A DNA stretch of 64,000 bases from Haemophilus haemolyticus (GCF_001679045.1 NZ_LYCK01000012.1:372001-436000), one strand, 5' to 3'; shown: positions 47,184 through 57,731, counted from the first letter of the stretch. Numbers and translations: made by a program. Notes: generated from the sequence alone by a model not told the origin.

Positions 47184-49556
47184 ATGGCGGACGTATTATC
47201 TCGTTTCAATTCCGGTAAATTATGGGATTTCAAAGGTGGCATTCATCCGCCTGAAATGAAATCACAATCTAATTCACAGCCATTACGTCATCACCCTTTA
47301 GTCACGGATTTTTATATTCCTCTTAAACAGCACGCAGGAACAATAGGTAACCTTTTAGTAAAGGAAGGCGATTACGTATTAAAAGGTCAGCCCTTAACAC
47401 AAGGTGATGGCTTACGTATGCTACCCGTTCATGCGCCAACTTCAGGCTCAATTAAATCGATTAAACCTTATGTTGCCGCACATCCGTCTGGTCTTGATGA
47501 ACCTGCAATTCATTTGCAAGCAGATGGCTTGGATCAATGGCTAGAGCGTAATCCTATTGATGACTTTTTAACACTCTCGCCAGAACAACTCATTAACAAA
47601 ATCTATCAAGCTGGTATAGCTGGCTTGGGCGGTGCAGTATTTCCGACTGCCGCTAAAATTCAATCAGCAGAGAAAAAAGTTAAACTCTTAATTATCAATG
47701 GTGCAGAATGTGAGCCTTATATCACTTGTGATGATCGTCTTATGCGTGAACGCGCCGATGAAATCATAGAAGGCATTCGTATTTTGCGTTATATCCTACG
47801 ACCTGAAAACGTAGTCATCGCCATTGAAGATAACAAACCTGAAGCAATAGAGGTAATTCGTAAAGCGCTACAAGGAGCAAATGACATTAGCGTTCGAGTG
47901 ATTCCAACAAAATATCCTTCGGGTGCCGCAAAACAGCTTATTTATTTGCTTACAGGAATGGAAGTGCCAAGTGGTGCGCGTTCTTCTAGTATTGGCGTAC
48001 TGATGCATAATGTTGGTACAGCCTTTGCAATTAAAAGAGCGGTTATAAATGACGAACCTTTAATTGAACGTGTCGTCACCCTTACAGGTGATAAAATTCC
48101 TGAAAAAGGTAATTATTGGGTCCGACTTGGTACACCAATTTCTCAAGTATTGACGCTCGCTGGCTATCAGTTTGATGAACGTTATCCTGTATTTGCGGGG
48201 GGGCCAATGATGGGATTGGAACTTTCCAATCTCAATGCACCAGTGACAAAAATTGTCAACTGCTTGCTTGCACCAGACTATTTTGAATATGCAGAACCAG
48301 AGCCTGAACAAGCTTGTATTCGCTGTTCTAGCTGTTCTGATGCCTGCCCAGTCAACTTGATGCCACAGCAACTCTACTGGTTTGCGCGTAGTGAAGATCA
48401 CAAAAAATCGGAAGAATACTCCCTCAAAGATTGTATCGAGTGCGGGATTTGTGCCTACGTATGCCCAAGCCATATTCCGCTGATTCAGTATTTCCGCCAA
48501 GAAAAAGCAAAAATTTGTCAAATAAAAGAAAAACAGAAAAAATCAGATGAAGCCAAAATTCGCTTTGAAGCGAAACAAGCGCGAATGGAACGTGAAGAAC
48601 AAGAGCGTAAAGCACGTTCACAACGTGCAGCAGAAGCACGTCGAGAAGAATTAGCGCAAACCAAAGGTGAAGATCCTGTTAAAGCGGCGCTAGAACGCTT
48701 GAAAGCGAAAAAATCCAATGAAACAGAATCAGTACAAGTTAAAACGATTACCTCAGAAAAAGGGGAAGTTTTACCTGATAACGCTGATTTAATGGCACAA
48801 CGTAAAGCCCGTCGTCTGGCTCGTCAGCAAGTAGAATCTCAAGTTGAAAACCAAGAACAACAAACTCAACCAACCGATGAGAAAAAAGCAGCGGTTGCAG
48901 CCGCACTTGCTCGAGCAAAAGCGAAAAAACTTGCACAAGCAAATGAAACCGCTGAATCAGTCTCAAATACTCAAACCGTAGAAAGTGCGGTAGAAAAAAC
49001 AGACGAAAATTCAGCCGCACTTGATCCTAAAAAAGCAGCGGTAGCTGCAGCGATTGCCCGTGCAAAAGCGAAAAAACTTGCGCAAGCGGGAACAATAGAA
49101 TCAGTTCCAAGCACTCAAGCCATAGAAAATGCAGTAGAAAAAACGGAAGAAAATTCAACCGCACTTGATCCGAAAAAAGCGGCGGTAGCTGCAGCGATTG
49201 CTCGTGCAAAAGCAAAAAAACTTGCACAAGAGAATGGAACCACAGAATCAGTTCCAAGTACTCAAGCCGTAGAAAATGCGGTAGAAAAAATACAAGAAAA
49301 TTCAACCGCACTTGATCCGAAAAAAGCGGCGGTAGCTGCAGCGATTGCCCGTGCAAAAGCAAAAAAACTTGCACAAGCAAATGGAACCTCTGAACCAGTC
49401 TCAAATACTCAAACCGTAGAAAGTGCGGTAGAAAAAACAGACGAAAATTCAACTGCACTTGATCCGAAAAAAGCGGCTGTAGCCGCTGCGATTGCTCGAG
49501 CAAAAGCAAAGAAATTGGCAAAAACACAAGCAACATTAGAAAATAATCAGGAATAA
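47184..49556 (+). CDS. rsxC: Rsx/Rnf electron transport complex subunit C with repeat-rich tail
   Basis: RsxC binds NADH, FMN and two [4Fe-4S] clusters, and is the electron-entry subunit. The 790-residue product has a Complex-I-51K-like core ([15 protein letters not shown] near residue 148, [15 protein letters not shown] near residue 173). Two ferredoxin motifs follow: [17 protein letters not shown] near residue 378 and [16 protein letters not shown] near residue 417. After residue ~440 it becomes a charged coiled coil. It ends in about four and a half repeats of ~48 residues around [19 protein letters not shown]. The tail length is expected to vary between strains. The ATG follows the rsxB stop directly. 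Confidence 0.94.
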   Translation: MADVLSRFNSGKLWDFKGGIHPPEMKSQSNSQPLRHHPLVTDFYIPLKQHAGTIGNLLVKEGDYVLKGQPLTQGDGLRMLPVHAPTSGSIKSIKPYVAAHPSGLDEPAIHLQADGLDQWLERNPIDDFLTLSPEQLINKIYQAGIAGLGGAVFPTAAKIQSAEKKVKLLIINGAECEPYITCDDRLMRERADEIIEGIRILRYILRPENVVIAIEDNKPEAIEVIRKALQGANDISVRVIPTKYPSGAAKQLIYLLTGMEVPSGARSSSIGVLMHNVGTAFAIKRAVINDEPLIERVVTLTGDKIPEKGNYWVRLGTPISQVLTLAGYQFDERYPVFAGGPMMGLELSNLNAPVTKIVNCLLAPDYFEYAEPEPEQACIRCSSCSDACPVNLMPQQLYWFARSEDHKKSEEYSLKDCIECGICAYVCPSHIPLIQYFRQEKAKICQIKEKQKKSDEAKIRFEAKQARMEREEQERKARSQRAAEARREELAQTKGEDPVKAALERLKAKKSNETESVQVKTITSEKGEVLPDNADLMAQRKARRLARQQVESQVENQEQQTQPTDEKKAAVAAALARAKAKKLAQANETAESVSNTQTVESAVEKTDENSAALDPKKAAVAAAIARAKAKKLAQAGTIESVPSTQAIENAVEKTEENSTALDPKKAAVAAAIARAKAKKLAQENGTTESVPSTQAVENAVEKIQENSTALDPKKAAVAAAIARAKAKKLAQANGTSEPVSNTQTVESAVEKTDENSTALDPKKAAVAAAIARAKAKKLAKTQATLENNQE
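48882..49512 (+). repeat. In-frame tandem repeats in the rsxC tail
   Basis: Four full repeats of about 144-150 bases and a partial fifth, each encoding KKAAVAAA(L/I)ARAKAKKLA plus a Thr/Glu-rich spacer that ends in ALDP. Most units carry uptake-signal cores, GAAAGTGCGGT in the spacer and ACCGCACTTGAT at the junction. Differences between units ([15 protein letters not shown] versus [15 protein letters not shown]) show they diverged, with units 1 and 4 closest. Confidence 0.85.
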
Positions 49557-49560
49557 AATA

Positions 49561-50637
49561 ATGTTTAAAATGGTTAGCTCTCCTCATACTCATTCGGGGA
49601 AACTCACAGCTCGTATTATGCTTTGGGTAATCTTGGCAATGATGCCAGCTTTTTTCACGCAAATTTATTATTTTGGATTTGGCGTGGTGATTCAATCTGT
49701 ATTAGCCATTGGTACAGCAATTATTGCGGAATTTATTGCAATAAAATTACGCGGCAAAAAGCCGTTAAATTATCTTTCAGATTTCAGCGTATCCCTGACT
49801 GCTTTAATTTTGGCGATGGCTATTCCACCTTATGCGCCTTATTGGATCATCATCATTGGAACACTTTGTGCAGTTTTATTAGGTAAACAGGTTTATGGTG
49901 GCTTAGGACAAAACCCATTCAATCCTGCGATGATTGGCTATGTAATTCTTTTAATTTCATTCCCGTTACAAATGACAACTTGGATGCCACCAATTAATTT
50001 ATTACAGGAACCACCGACTTTTTCAGATGCGTTCTCATTAATATTTTCAGGTTTAACCACTGATGGATTCACGCTTTCACAACTTACGCATAACATTGAT
50101 GGCATCACTCAAGCCACACCTTTGGATAGCGCAAAAATTTTCTATAAAAGTCACACTCAATTAAATGATTTTTATGAATTAATTAAACTGCCGATTTTTA
50201 TGGGTAATGGAACCGACTTTGCTCAAGGCTGGTGGCAAGTGAACGTGGCTTTCTTAGCGGGCGGAATTTTCCTTATTTTAAAACGTGTCATTCACTGGCA
50301 AATTCCAGTGGCGATGCTTGTCACCTTTTTCTGTTTAGCCACAGCGACCGCTTTTACTGGCTTCACGCATTTAAGTGCGATTAGCCAACTGGTTAGTGGC
50401 GCAATGATGTTTGGCGCATTTTTTATTGCGACAGATCCTGTCACAGCCTCCATTACACCACGAGGAAAAATTATTTTTGGCGCATTAGTGGGGTTATTTG
50501 TCTATCTCATTCGCTATCACGGAAACTTTCCAGATGGTGTAGCATTCGCAATTTTATTAAGTAATATTTGCGTTCCACTTATCGATCATTACACGCGTCC
50601 TCGAGTATCTGGTTATCCAACAAAAGGGAAAAAATAA
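49561..50637 (+). CDS. rsxD: Rsx/Rnf electron transport complex subunit D
   Basis: RsxD is a multi-helix membrane subunit related to NqrB and carries a covalently bound FMN. The 358-residue product has about ten hydrophobic segments. [16 protein letters not shown] lies near residue 113, the flavin Thr is probably in [12 protein letters not shown] near residue 180, and [21 protein letters not shown] lies near residue 288 and is cited by position. AGGAA precedes the ATG. The stop overlaps rsxG by one base. Confidence 0.93.
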   Translation: MFKMVSSPHTHSGKLTARIMLWVILAMMPAFFTQIYYFGFGVVIQSVLAIGTAIIAEFIAIKLRGKKPLNYLSDFSVSLTALILAMAIPPYAPYWIIIIGTLCAVLLGKQVYGGLGQNPFNPAMIGYVILLISFPLQMTTWMPPINLLQEPPTFSDAFSLIFSGLTTDGFTLSQLTHNIDGITQATPLDSAKIFYKSHTQLNDFYELIKLPIFMGNGTDFAQGWWQVNVAFLAGGIFLILKRVIHWQIPVAMLVTFFCLATATAFTGFTHLSAISQLVSGAMMFGAFFIATDPVTASITPRGKIIFGALVGLFVYLIRYHGNFPDGVAFAILLSNICVPLIDHYTRPRVSGYPTKGKK

Positions 50638-51260
50638 TGGGCACAGTAAAAATCACATCGCGTTACGGAATATTGTTAGGCTTTGTCGCCCTACTCTGCA
50701 CAGCAATTTCTGCGGGTATTTTTTTCCTAACAAAAGATAAAATTGACGCGGTGATGGCGGCACAACAACGAGAATTACTTTTACAGGTCATTCCACAAGA
50801 TTATTTCAATAATAATTTGCTAGAAAGTGCGGTTATTCCTCAAGATAAAAATTTGGAGGGCATTCAGAAAATTTATTTTGCGAAAAAAGATGGAAATGTT
50901 TCTGCCTATGCCTATGAAACCACTGCACCTGATGGCTATTCTGGCGATATTCGTTTGCTTGTGGGATTAGATCCGAAAGGTGAAATATTAGGTGTACGAG
51001 TAATCGAACACCATGAGACTCCTGGCTTAGGCGATAAAATTGAACTCCGTATTTCCAACTGGATTCTAAATTTCACTCATCAATCGATTAATGAGCATAA
51101 TTTAAGCGAATGGGCGGTAAAAAAAGATGGCGGGAAATTTGATCAATTTTCTGGTGCAACCATTACACCTCGCGCAGTGGTGAATCAAACTAAACGCTCA
51201 GCATTAATCATGCTAAATAACCAAGCCTTGTTACAACAACTTTCAACACAAGTGAAATAA
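50637..51260 (+). CDS. rsxG: Rsx/Rnf electron transport complex subunit G
   Basis: RsxG is a periplasmic FMN-binding subunit with one membrane anchor. I start it at 50637 ([12 protein letters not shown]), overlapping the rsxD stop as TAATG; an in-frame ATG at 50568 lies inside rsxD. The 207-residue product has the anchor [20 protein letters not shown]. The covalent flavin motif [11 protein letters not shown] near residue 172 has its Thr as FMN attachment site. [12 protein letters not shown] near residue 125 is also typical. Confidence 0.94.
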   Translation: MGTVKITSRYGILLGFVALLCTAISAGIFFLTKDKIDAVMAAQQRELLLQVIPQDYFNNNLLESAVIPQDKNLEGIQKIYFAKKDGNVSAYAYETTAPDGYSGDIRLLVGLDPKGEILGVRVIEHHETPGLGDKIELRISNWILNFTHQSINEHNLSEWAVKKDGGKFDQFSGATITPRAVVNQTKRSALIMLNNQALLQQLSTQVK

Positions 51261-51261
51261 T

Positions 51262-51960
51262 ATGACAGATTTAACTGAAAAAAATACCGCACTTGAAGAA
51301 GAAAAAATAGAAAGTGCGGTTGAAAATCAACAAAAGTCCATGTGGAAAGAAATCTTTACTCAAGGAATTTGGAAAAATAATCCAGCGGTTGTTCAACTTC
51401 TCGGGCTTTGTCCGCTTTTAGCGGTGTCTAGCACCGCCACCAATGCACTGGGTTTAGGTTTAGCGACAATGCTTGTGCTCACTTGCACAAATACGGTTAT
51501 TTCGCTTTTCCGTAAATATATTCCGAATGAAATCCGCATTCCAATCTACGTGATGATTATTGCGACAACAGTAACTGTCGTTCAACTTTTAATGAATGCT
51601 TATACCTATACGCTTTATCAATCACTTGGGATTTTTATTCCACTCATCGTTACCAACTGTATTGTGATTGGTCGAGCAGAAGCGTTCGCCTCAAAAAACA
51701 GCTTACTCCATTCAGTTTGGGACGGTTTCTCAATGGGATTAGGGATGGCACTTAGCTTGACAGTACTTGGTGCATTGCGTGAAATCATTGGACAAGGTAC
51801 GGTTTTTGATGGCATCGAAAATCTATTTGGCGAACAAGCTAAATTTTTAACGCTCCATATTTACCATACAGACAGTAGCTTTTTACTTTTCATTCTGCCA
51901 CCAGGCGCATTTATAGGATTAGGCTTGCTCCTTGCAATAAAAAATCGAATTGATAAATAA
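51262..51960 (+). CDS. rsxE: Rsx/Rnf electron transport complex subunit E
   Basis: RsxE is a six-helix membrane subunit, homologous to RsxA in inverted orientation. The 232-residue product begins with a charged N-terminal stretch encoding two USS cores ([15 protein letters not shown]). [19 protein letters not shown] near residue 45 and [19 protein letters not shown] near residue 121 then carry the paired Cys residues. It starts 2 bases after rsxG, and nth follows directly. Confidence 0.94.
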   Translation: MTDLTEKNTALEEEKIESAVENQQKSMWKEIFTQGIWKNNPAVVQLLGLCPLLAVSSTATNALGLGLATMLVLTCTNTVISLFRKYIPNEIRIPIYVMIIATTVTVVQLLMNAYTYTLYQSLGIFIPLIVTNCIVIGRAEAFASKNSLLHSVWDGFSMGLGMALSLTVLGALREIIGQGTVFDGIENLFGEQAKFLTLHIYHTDSSFLLFILPPGAFIGLGLLLAIKNRIDK

Positions 51961-51961
51961 G

Positions 51962-52597
51962 ATGAATAAATTAAAAAGAATCGAAATATTAACCCGATTA
52001 AGAGATCAAAATCCCCACCCGACCACAGAATTACAGTATAATTCGCCTTTCGAATTATTAATTGCGGTAATTCTATCGGCACAAGCAACCGATAAAGGCG
52101 TGAATAAAGTGACAGAAAAACTATTCCCTGTTGCAAACACGCCACAAGCGATTTTAGATTTAGGATTAGATGGTTTAAAAGGCTATATTAAAACTATCGG
52201 GCTTTTTAATAGTAAAGCAGAAAATATTATCAAAACCTGCCGTGATTTAATTGAAAAGCACAACGGTGAAGTGCCCGAAAATCGCGAAGCCTTAGAGGCA
52301 TTAGCAGGAGTGGGTAGAAAAACAGCCAATGTTGTACTAAATACGGCATTTGGTCATCCAACCATTGCGGTGGATACCCATATTTTCCGTGTATGCAATC
52401 GAACTAATTTTGCACCTGGTAAAGACGTGGTAAAAGTGGAAGAAAAACTGCTTAAAGTCGTACCTGATGAATTTAAAGTGGATGTTCACCATTGGTTAAT
52501 TTTACACGGGCGCTACACTTGTATCGCACGTAAACCTCGTTGTGGCTCATGCATTATTGAAGATCTGTGTGAATATAAAGAAAAAATTGAGTTTTAA
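51962..52597 (+). CDS. nth: Endonuclease III
   Basis: Nth removes oxidised pyrimidines from DNA and nicks the strand. I start it at 51962 (MNKLKRIEILTRLR), one base after the rsxE stop, matching E. coli Nth at 211 residues. It has the helix-hairpin-helix LAGVGRKTANVVLN with catalytic Lys near residue 120, and catalytic Asp in TIAVDTHIFRVCNR near residue 138. The C-terminal [4Fe-4S] motif is CIARKPRCGSCIIEDLC. Location at the end of rsx is the standard gamma-proteobacterial arrangement. Confidence 0.97.
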   Translation: MNKLKRIEILTRLRDQNPHPTTELQYNSPFELLIAVILSAQATDKGVNKVTEKLFPVANTPQAILDLGLDGLKGYIKTIGLFNSKAENIIKTCRDLIEKHNGEVPENREALEALAGVGRKTANVVLNTAFGHPTIAVDTHIFRVCNRTNFAPGKDVVKVEEKLLKVVPDEFKVDVHHWLILHGRYTCIARKPRCGSCIIEDLCEYKEKIEF

Positions 52598-52656
52598 TTT
52601 TTGCGATAAAACACTCTAATTATTTACCGCACTTTTTATTAAAAATAGGAAAACAA

Positions 52657-54030
52657 ATGACAACAAATAATAAACAGCGACAAACTTGGTCGAGCCGACT
52701 CACTTATGTAATGACTGTCGCAGGCGCAACTGTCGGTTTCGGCGCTACTTGGCGCTTCCCTTACCTTGTGGGCGAAAATGGTGGCGGAGCCTACGTTCTA
52801 CTTTTCTGTATCGCAATGATCGTAATAGGTATTCCGATGATTCTGGTTGAAAACGTGATCGGCCGCCGCTTACGTGTAAACTCCATTGATGCCTTTGGTG
52901 ATAAAATTCTGGATAAAGGAAAAGATATTTCCAAATATTGGAAAATCCTTGGCTACATGGGATTACTCGGTTCATTCGGTATCATGGCGTATTATATGGT
53001 ACTTGGTGGCTGGGTTATTTCTTATATCATTAGCCTAATCAGCGGTACCTTAGATATCTCAGCCCCCATTACTAAAGATGTTGCCAAAGATTTCTACGAG
53101 CTGCATATTGGCAATAGCCCTTATGAAATTATGCTATACACCTTCTTATTTGTTGTGGTGAATTACATTATTCTAGCTAAAGGGATCATTGGCGGGATTG
53201 AGCATTCTGTAAAATATTTGATGCCATTGCTATTCATCTTCCTCATTGGAATGGTTATTCGCAACGTCACATTACCTGGTGCAATGGAAGGAATTACATT
53301 TTATTTAAAACCAGATTTCAGCAAAATTACACCACAATTATTTATCTTCGTTTTAGGTCAAGTATTCTTCGCATTAAGTCTTGGTTTTGGCGTATTAATT
53401 ACGCTTTCCAGTTACTTAAATAAAGAAGAAGACTTAATACAAACTGCAGTTATTACAGGTTTCACCAACACAATTATTGCTGTACTTGCTGGCTTTATGA
53501 TCTTCCCATCACTTTTCACCTTTGGGATTGAACCAAATGCAGGCCCAACTTTAGTATTCCAAAGTTTACCTATCGTATTCTCTCACTTATGGGCGGGTAA
53601 ATTCTTTGCAATTATTTTCTTCGGCTTATTATTAATTGCTGCGCTAACTACTTCTATCACAATTTATGAAGTGATCATTACCGCATTACAGGAAAAGCTC
53701 AGAATGCGCCGTGGCAAAGCGATTGTCTTAACCCTTGGTGGGATTTTTATATTAGGTAATATTCCAGCAATTTTAGGGGATAATGTATGGAAAGATGTCA
53801 CCATTTTCGGCAAAAGCATTTTTGATTTCTATGATTATGTCAGTGGAAATATTCTCTTTATGCTGACCGCACTTGGTTGTGCTATTTTCGTTGGTTTCGT
53901 GTTAAAAGATGAAGCGAAAAAAGAACTTTCTCCAACACCTGACTCAACATTCACTAAAATCTGGTTTAACTATGTGAAATTCGTTGTGCCAGTGATTATT
54001 TTAGTCATCTTTATCAGCAACCTATTCTAA
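52657..54030 (+). CDS. Neurotransmitter:sodium symporter family transporter
   Basis: This 457-residue NSS-family protein should couple Na+ entry to uptake of an amino acid or related solute; the substrate cannot be read from sequence. The first helix has the family motif GFGATWRFPYLVGENGGGAY near residue 27 with the unwound Na+-site region. About eleven to twelve membrane helices follow, with FALSLGFGVLITLSSYL near residue 240 in the conserved TM6 area. It is monocistronic and has a strong terminator. Confidence 0.88.
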   Translation: MTTNNKQRQTWSSRLTYVMTVAGATVGFGATWRFPYLVGENGGGAYVLLFCIAMIVIGIPMILVENVIGRRLRVNSIDAFGDKILDKGKDISKYWKILGYMGLLGSFGIMAYYMVLGGWVISYIISLISGTLDISAPITKDVAKDFYELHIGNSPYEIMLYTFLFVVVNYIILAKGIIGGIEHSVKYLMPLLFIFLIGMVIRNVTLPGAMEGITFYLKPDFSKITPQLFIFVLGQVFFALSLGFGVLITLSSYLNKEEDLIQTAVITGFTNTIIAVLAGFMIFPSLFTFGIEPNAGPTLVFQSLPIVFSHLWAGKFFAIIFFGLLLIAALTTSITIYEVIITALQEKLRMRRGKAIVLTLGGIFILGNIPAILGDNVWKDVTIFGKSIFDFYDYVSGNILFMLTALGCAIFVGFVLKDEAKKELSPTPDSTFTKIWFNYVKFVVPVIILVIFISNLF

Positions 54031-54031
54031 A

Positions 54032-54069
54032 AAAGAAAAACCGAGTCTTTACTCGGTTTTCTTTTTTTT
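54032..54069 (+). terminator. Rho-independent terminator after the NSS transporter
   Basis: AAAACCGAGT, 4-base loop, ACTCGGTTTT, then CTTTTTTTT. It lies between convergent NSS and qseC genes. Confidence 0.9.
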
Positions 54070-54080
54070 AAAGAAAATGT

Positions 54081-55436
54081 CTATAAAAATATTTGTGCCT
54101 TTAAGCCAATTCGCTGCCCTTCTTTTATAACATTTTCTAACCGCACTTTGAATCCGTGTAATTCCGCAATTCGCATGACAATAGAAAGCCCTAAACCGCT
54201 GCCTTTTTCATTTTGCCCAGCTGGACGATAAAAACGCTGACCAAGTTTTTTCAAATCTTCAGGTTCAACACCACCACCATTATCTTCAATAATAATCTGA
54301 GAAGATGCGATTTTCACTGAAACAATTGTGTCTTCTGGGCAATATTTAATGGCATTATCGAGTAAATTTCTAAGCATCAATGAAACTAAAATTGGTTGCC
54401 CTTGCTTCTGCTTGGGTTCAGATTCTTTCTCAAAAGCCAAGGTAATTTTACGCTTTTCAGCCACAAAATAACGCTCAGCAATCAGCGACTGAATGATGCC
54501 ATCCCAATCAATAGGCTGTAACTCTTCCAATTCTTGTAAATTATCCAGTTTTGAAAGGGTCAAAAGTTGCTCAATTAACTGCGATGCACGATCAATCCCT
54601 TGTGTTAAATGCAAAAGTGCTTGTTCTCGTAATTCCCTATCATCACCCGCCAGTTGAGCTACTTCAGTTTGAATACGCAGTGCCGCCAATGGACTACGCA
54701 ATTCATGGGCGGCATCAGAGGTAAAACGACGTTCGCGTTGTAGCATAGCCGAAGTGCGGTCAAAAAATTGATTTAAATTTTTTACTAAGGGTAAAATCTC
54801 AGCAGGTAAGCCCTCTGTATTCAGCAATGACACATCACCAGATTTTCTCGTTTGAACCTCTTGGCTTAAACGTTTAATCGGTAGAAGTTCTTTATGAATC
54901 AACCATCCTAAAACGATGATCAAAATAGGCAAACTCGCAAACCAAATCCACATTTGCCCAAAGATCATTTTCTCAATTAAATCTTCGCGGTAATCAAGCT
55001 CTTGCCCAACGGCAATAATCAAATTTCCATTCGCTACAGGCTGCCAGAAAATACGCCATTCATCGTCATCATTCAGCATATAGCCTTTTGCAAATCCAAT
55101 TTCATTATCAAATACAAAATTATCGCCATTACGTCCATCTGTTAATAAACGTTTTCCATCTTTAGAAAAAATAGCAAAAGCCAATGCGTCATCATCATAG
55201 TTTTTCTTGAAAGAATGTGACTGGATTTTATTAATATCTTCCACATGCTCTAACAGAATATGGCTAAGATCTGAATTGGCAAGACGTTCAGCAAAAAGAA
55301 TTTGCTGGGCATCGAAAACATCATTCACTTCACTACGCACCTGCCACCAAGCGACAGCCGTAGAAACTACCCACACAAAAAGTGCGGTGAAAGAAAGAAC
55401 AGAAATAAGACGAAAACTTAAACGTTTGTTTTTCAT
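54081..55436 (-). CDS. qseC: Sensor histidine kinase QseC / FirS
   Basis: This is the sensor of a two-component pair. The 451-residue product has two membrane helices (~12-31 and ~162-181) around a periplasmic domain. [13 protein letters not shown] carries the phosphorylated His at residue 244. The N box is [13 protein letters not shown] and the G box is [12 protein letters not shown]. The periplasmic domain contains DYRED (residues 148-152), a motif I recall being linked to ferrous-iron sensing by the H. influenzae homologue FirS. It starts directly after qseB ends. The signal is inferred, not visible. Confidence 0.92.
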   Translation of the reverse strand: MKNKRLSFRLISVLSFTALFVWVVSTAVAWWQVRSEVNDVFDAQQILFAERLANSDLSHILLEHVEDINKIQSHSFKKNYDDDALAFAIFSKDGKRLLTDGRNGDNFVFDNEIGFAKGYMLNDDDEWRIFWQPVANGNLIIAVGQELDYREDLIEKMIFGQMWIWFASLPILIIVLGWLIHKELLPIKRLSQEVQTRKSGDVSLLNTEGLPAEILPLVKNLNQFFDRTSAMLQRERRFTSDAAHELRSPLAALRIQTEVAQLAGDDRELREQALLHLTQGIDRASQLIEQLLTLSKLDNLQELEELQPIDWDGIIQSLIAERYFVAEKRKITLAFEKESEPKQKQGQPILVSLMLRNLLDNAIKYCPEDTIVSVKIASSQIIIEDNGGGVEPEDLKKLGQRFYRPAGQNEKGSGLGLSIVMRIAELHGFKVRLENVIKEGQRIGLKAQIFL

Positions 55437-56099
55437 TTATTGGGTTACTCCCAACGCATATCCTACGCCGTGCACTGTTCGAATAAATTGCTTACCTAAT
55501 TTCTGACGGAGATTATAAATATGCACATCTAATGCCCCACTGCTGATTTCCTCATCCCAGCTTGATAATTTTTCTTCAATCGATGAGCGAGACAATACAC
55601 GATCTTTATTCAGCATAAATAATTCAAGTAATTTATATTCACGGCTTGTTAAAGAAATAGGTTGATTATTTAGCAAAACAGAACGCTGATTTGGATCGAG
55701 TTTAACGCCGCCGTGCTCAATCACCGAATGATGATGACCATAACGACGACGAATAAGTGCCTGCAAGCGAGCCACAACTTCAGCTAAAGCAAAAGGCTTA
55801 CAAAGATAATCATCTGCACCACTTTGTAAACCTTTGACTCGTTCATCTAAGGTATCACGGGCAGTCAAAATCAATACGGGTACATCTTGATTCTTAGAAC
55901 GCCATTGTTGCAATACATCTAATCCATCAAGTTTCGGCAAAGTTAAATCTAACACTACGGCATCGTAAGGCGCTAAAACTAAAGCATCCATTCCAGTTTT
56001 ACCATCCGTAAACCAATCTACGGCAAAACCAAGTTTAGTTAAACCAATCTGTAAACCATTGCCGATTAGATTATCGTCTTCTATCAATAAAATTCTCAT
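55437..56099 (-). CDS. qseB: Response regulator QseB / FirR
   Basis: This OmpR/PhoB-family regulator is the partner of QseC. The 220-residue product has a receiver domain with acidic pocket (IEDDN), phosphoacceptor Asp51 in [13 protein letters not shown], and KPFALAEV. A winged-helix domain follows, with [22 protein letters not shown] (about residues 148-170, cited by position) and [20 protein letters not shown]. It probably binds the PmrA-type box upstream of ygiW, so the operon may activate itself. A hairpin lies between it and ygiW. Confidence 0.93.
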   Translation of the reverse strand: MRILLIEDDNLIGNGLQIGLTKLGFAVDWFTDGKTGMDALVLAPYDAVVLDLTLPKLDGLDVLQQWRSKNQDVPVLILTARDTLDERVKGLQSGADDYLCKPFALAEVVARLQALIRRRYGHHHSVIEHGGVKLDPNQRSVLLNNQPISLTSREYKLLELFMLNKDRVLSRSSIEEKLSSWDEEISSGALDVHIYNLRQKLGKQFIRTVHGVGYALGVTQ

Positions 56100-56117
56100 A
56101 AAAAAATTGACCGCTCT

Positions 56118-56150
56118 TTATAAACAAAAACAGCGAGCTAATGCTCGCCA
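56118..56150 (-). terminator. Hairpin between ygiW and qseB
   Basis: GCGAGC (56133-56138) and GCTCGC (56143-56148) form a stem with a 4-base loop, extended by one or two pairs. On the minus strand it is followed by TTTTTGTTT. It is terminator-like within an operon, so it should make ygiW more abundant than qseBC. Confidence 0.68.
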
Positions 56151-56164
56151 TTTTCAAAGAATGA

Positions 56165-56530
56165 TTATTTTACTTTTTCGATACGTAATACTTCAAGATC
56201 TGCTTTCTCGAATGCTTCATTATCCAGTTTACCGTAAATCTTCACTTTATCGCTTGGATCTACATTTAAACCATTCCAAACGTGACGTTCAATTTCCACT
56301 TTGATTTGACCCGTACCATCGCTAAACCAGAATTCATCGTCATCAATTTGTTGTGTGATATTACCCACTAAAGTGATCATTGAATTATCTGCTGCAGATA
56401 AAGCTTGTTTTACGCTAATTGCTGAAGGGGTTGCTTGCTGAAAACCGCCTTGAGTATTTCCGCCATTAAAACCTGCAAATGCAGAAGTTGTTGCTAATGC
56501 GAAGATTGTTGCTAATGCAAATTTTTTCAT
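56165..56530 (-). CDS. ygiW: YgiW-family periplasmic OB-fold protein
   Basis: This is a stress-linked periplasmic protein of the BOF (bacterial OB-fold) family, usually encoded next to QseBC. I start it at 56530 (MKKFALATIFALATTSAFA), with AAGGAAAC upstream; the longer frame to 56623 reads through the promoter. The 121-residue product has a clear signal peptide. Its OB fold includes MITLVGNITQQIDDDEFWFSDGTG (about residues 50-73, cited by position) and KVEIERHVWNGLNVDPSDKV. It forms one unit with qseBC through the leaky hairpin. Confidence 0.9.
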   Translation of the reverse strand: MKKFALATIFALATTSAFAGFNGGNTQGGFQQATPSAISVKQALSAADNSMITLVGNITQQIDDDEFWFSDGTGQIKVEIERHVWNGLNVDPSDKVKIYGKLDNEAFEKADLEVLRIEKVK

Positions 56531-56600
56531 AATGTTTCCTTTATTAAGTAAGTTAATTTCAAGCACCATTGCTTGGATGTGTGTATTAAAACAAACAAAT

Positions 56601-56617
56601 CTTAAGAAAAGATTAAG
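56601..56617 (-). promoter_or_regulatory. PmrA/QseB-type direct-repeat box upstream of ygiW
   Basis: On the minus strand CTTAAT-N5-CTTAAG fits the PmrA-family pattern YTTAAK-N5-YTTAAK perfectly. It lies 71 bases before the ygiW start, with TAATAC-like -10 sequence downstream of it. QseB (FirR) belongs to the same regulator subfamily. Confidence 0.7.
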
Positions 56618-56621
56618 AAAC

Positions 56622-56654
56622 ATAAAAAAACCTAAATTTTTTTAATTTAGGTTT
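56622..56654 (-). terminator. Rho-independent terminator of the Dyp peroxidase gene
   Basis: On the minus strand AAACCTAAAT, 7-base loop, ATTTAGGTTT, then T-run. It lies just upstream of the ygiW box. Confidence 0.85.
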
Positions 56655-56662
56655 CTCATAAA

Positions 56663-57550
56663 TTAAAGTTTATTCAACTGCTCAATAGACGGTGCGTAAT
56701 AATAAGCGCCCGTTACAGCCTTAGTGAAACCTAAAATGCGGTCAGTTTTTCCGTCTTTTTCACCAAACATATTAAGTAACTGTTGTTCAATGTTATAAAG
56801 CGTTGCACAGTAAGCAATAAAGAATAATCCGTGTGTACCGCTGGCTGTACCATAAGGTAAGCTTTGACGTAAGATTTTTAAACCTTTGCCATTCTCTTTC
56901 AAATCTGTACGACCGACATGAGAAGTATCCGCCTTATCTTCCATTTCTACGCTATCCGTTTTGGTGCGTCCGAACACATTTTCTTGTTTTGCTGTATTTA
57001 ATTTTTCCCATTTAGCGAGATTATGTTCATAACGTTGAGTAAACACATAACTCCCGTCTTTATCATTGCCATTTGATATTAATGCCACTTCTGCTCGTTG
57101 TGCATCCTTTGGATTTTCAGTTCCGTCAATAAAACCAGTGAGATCTCGTTCCTCCACCCAACGGAAACCATGAATTTCTTGCTGAACATCAATAGCTTGA
57201 CCAAAAGCATTCACTGCAGCTTGTGCCACAGAAAAATTAACGTCAGGGCGTAACGATTGAATATGCACTAAAAGATCAGTTTGTGTACTTGGCGCAGTTA
57301 AATCACCTTTTCCTAAAGTAACAAAAGGTTTTAGCTCTGGTGCATCCTGCCCACCAAGGGTTTTCCAAGCTTTATCACCAAAAGCAACCACCGCCCCCAA
57401 ACGTGCCTCGGGATAAGTCTGTTGAAGCTGTTCTAAGCGAGTAAGGAATTGGCGAGCCGCCACTGAGATCTGAGAATAATCTGAGATATTTGCTTCTAAA
57501 AATACGCCTGCTTTGCAACTATCAAGCAAAATACCAGTTTGTGCTGTCAT
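56663..57550 (-). CDS. Cytoplasmic Dyp-type heme peroxidase (YfeX-like)
   Basis: This 295-residue protein resembles YfeX and other class B dye-decolorising peroxidases. It has the distal Asp motif GFIDGTENP near residue 139. The proximal heme ligand is probably in TSHVGRTD near residue 210, and RQSLPYGTASGTHGLFFIAY near residue 232 carries the distal Arg. It lacks a signal peptide, unlike EfeB. YfeX has been reported either as a peroxidase or as able to release iron from heme; sequence does not decide. It is divergent from the FTR1/P19 iron operon, which suits an iron-related job. Confidence 0.88.
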   Translation of the reverse strand: MTAQTGILLDSCKAGVFLEANISDYSQISVAARQFLTRLEQLQQTYPEARLGAVVAFGDKAWKTLGGQDAPELKPFVTLGKGDLTAPSTQTDLLVHIQSLRPDVNFSVAQAAVNAFGQAIDVQQEIHGFRWVEERDLTGFIDGTENPKDAQRAEVALISNGNDKDGSYVFTQRYEHNLAKWEKLNTAKQENVFGRTKTDSVEMEDKADTSHVGRTDLKENGKGLKILRQSLPYGTASGTHGLFFIAYCATLYNIEQQLLNMFGEKDGKTDRILGFTKAVTGAYYYAPSIEQLNKL

Positions 57551-57663
57551 AAAAATCTCCTAAAAGGGCAATTGGAAAACGCTTGTATTATACAACAGCC
57601 ATTAAAAAATCTTAAATATTCAAATAAAACTTGATCTAAGTAGCAAAAATTCAAATTTATTGT

Positions 57664-57678
57664 TGAGATTTTTTCTCA
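57664..57678. promoter_or_regulatory. Possible Fur-type operator upstream of the FTR1 gene
   Basis: TGAGA-N5-TCTCA is a 15-base inverted repeat that fits the Fur 7-1-7 pattern TGATAAT-N-ATTATCA at 10 of 14 positions. It lies 54 bases before the FTR1 start. It could equally be some other regulator's site. Confidence 0.35.
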
Positions 57679-57731
57679 TTAGATATATCTTTCAAATACG
57701 AATAGATTTCATTTATAAGGTTATTAGTTCT

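Noticed and set aside
48882-49512. Regularly spaced repeats that might be CRISPR
   Set aside because: The repeats are coding, in frame, about 144-150 bases long with diverged units, and have no short repeat-spacer structure or cas genes nearby.
48424-49695. Long Leu/Phe-rich open frames on the minus strand opposite rsxC
   Set aside because: They mirror the Lys/Ala-rich repeat codons of rsxC. Their apparent protein repeats are a by-product of rsxC composition, with no ribosome-binding sites.
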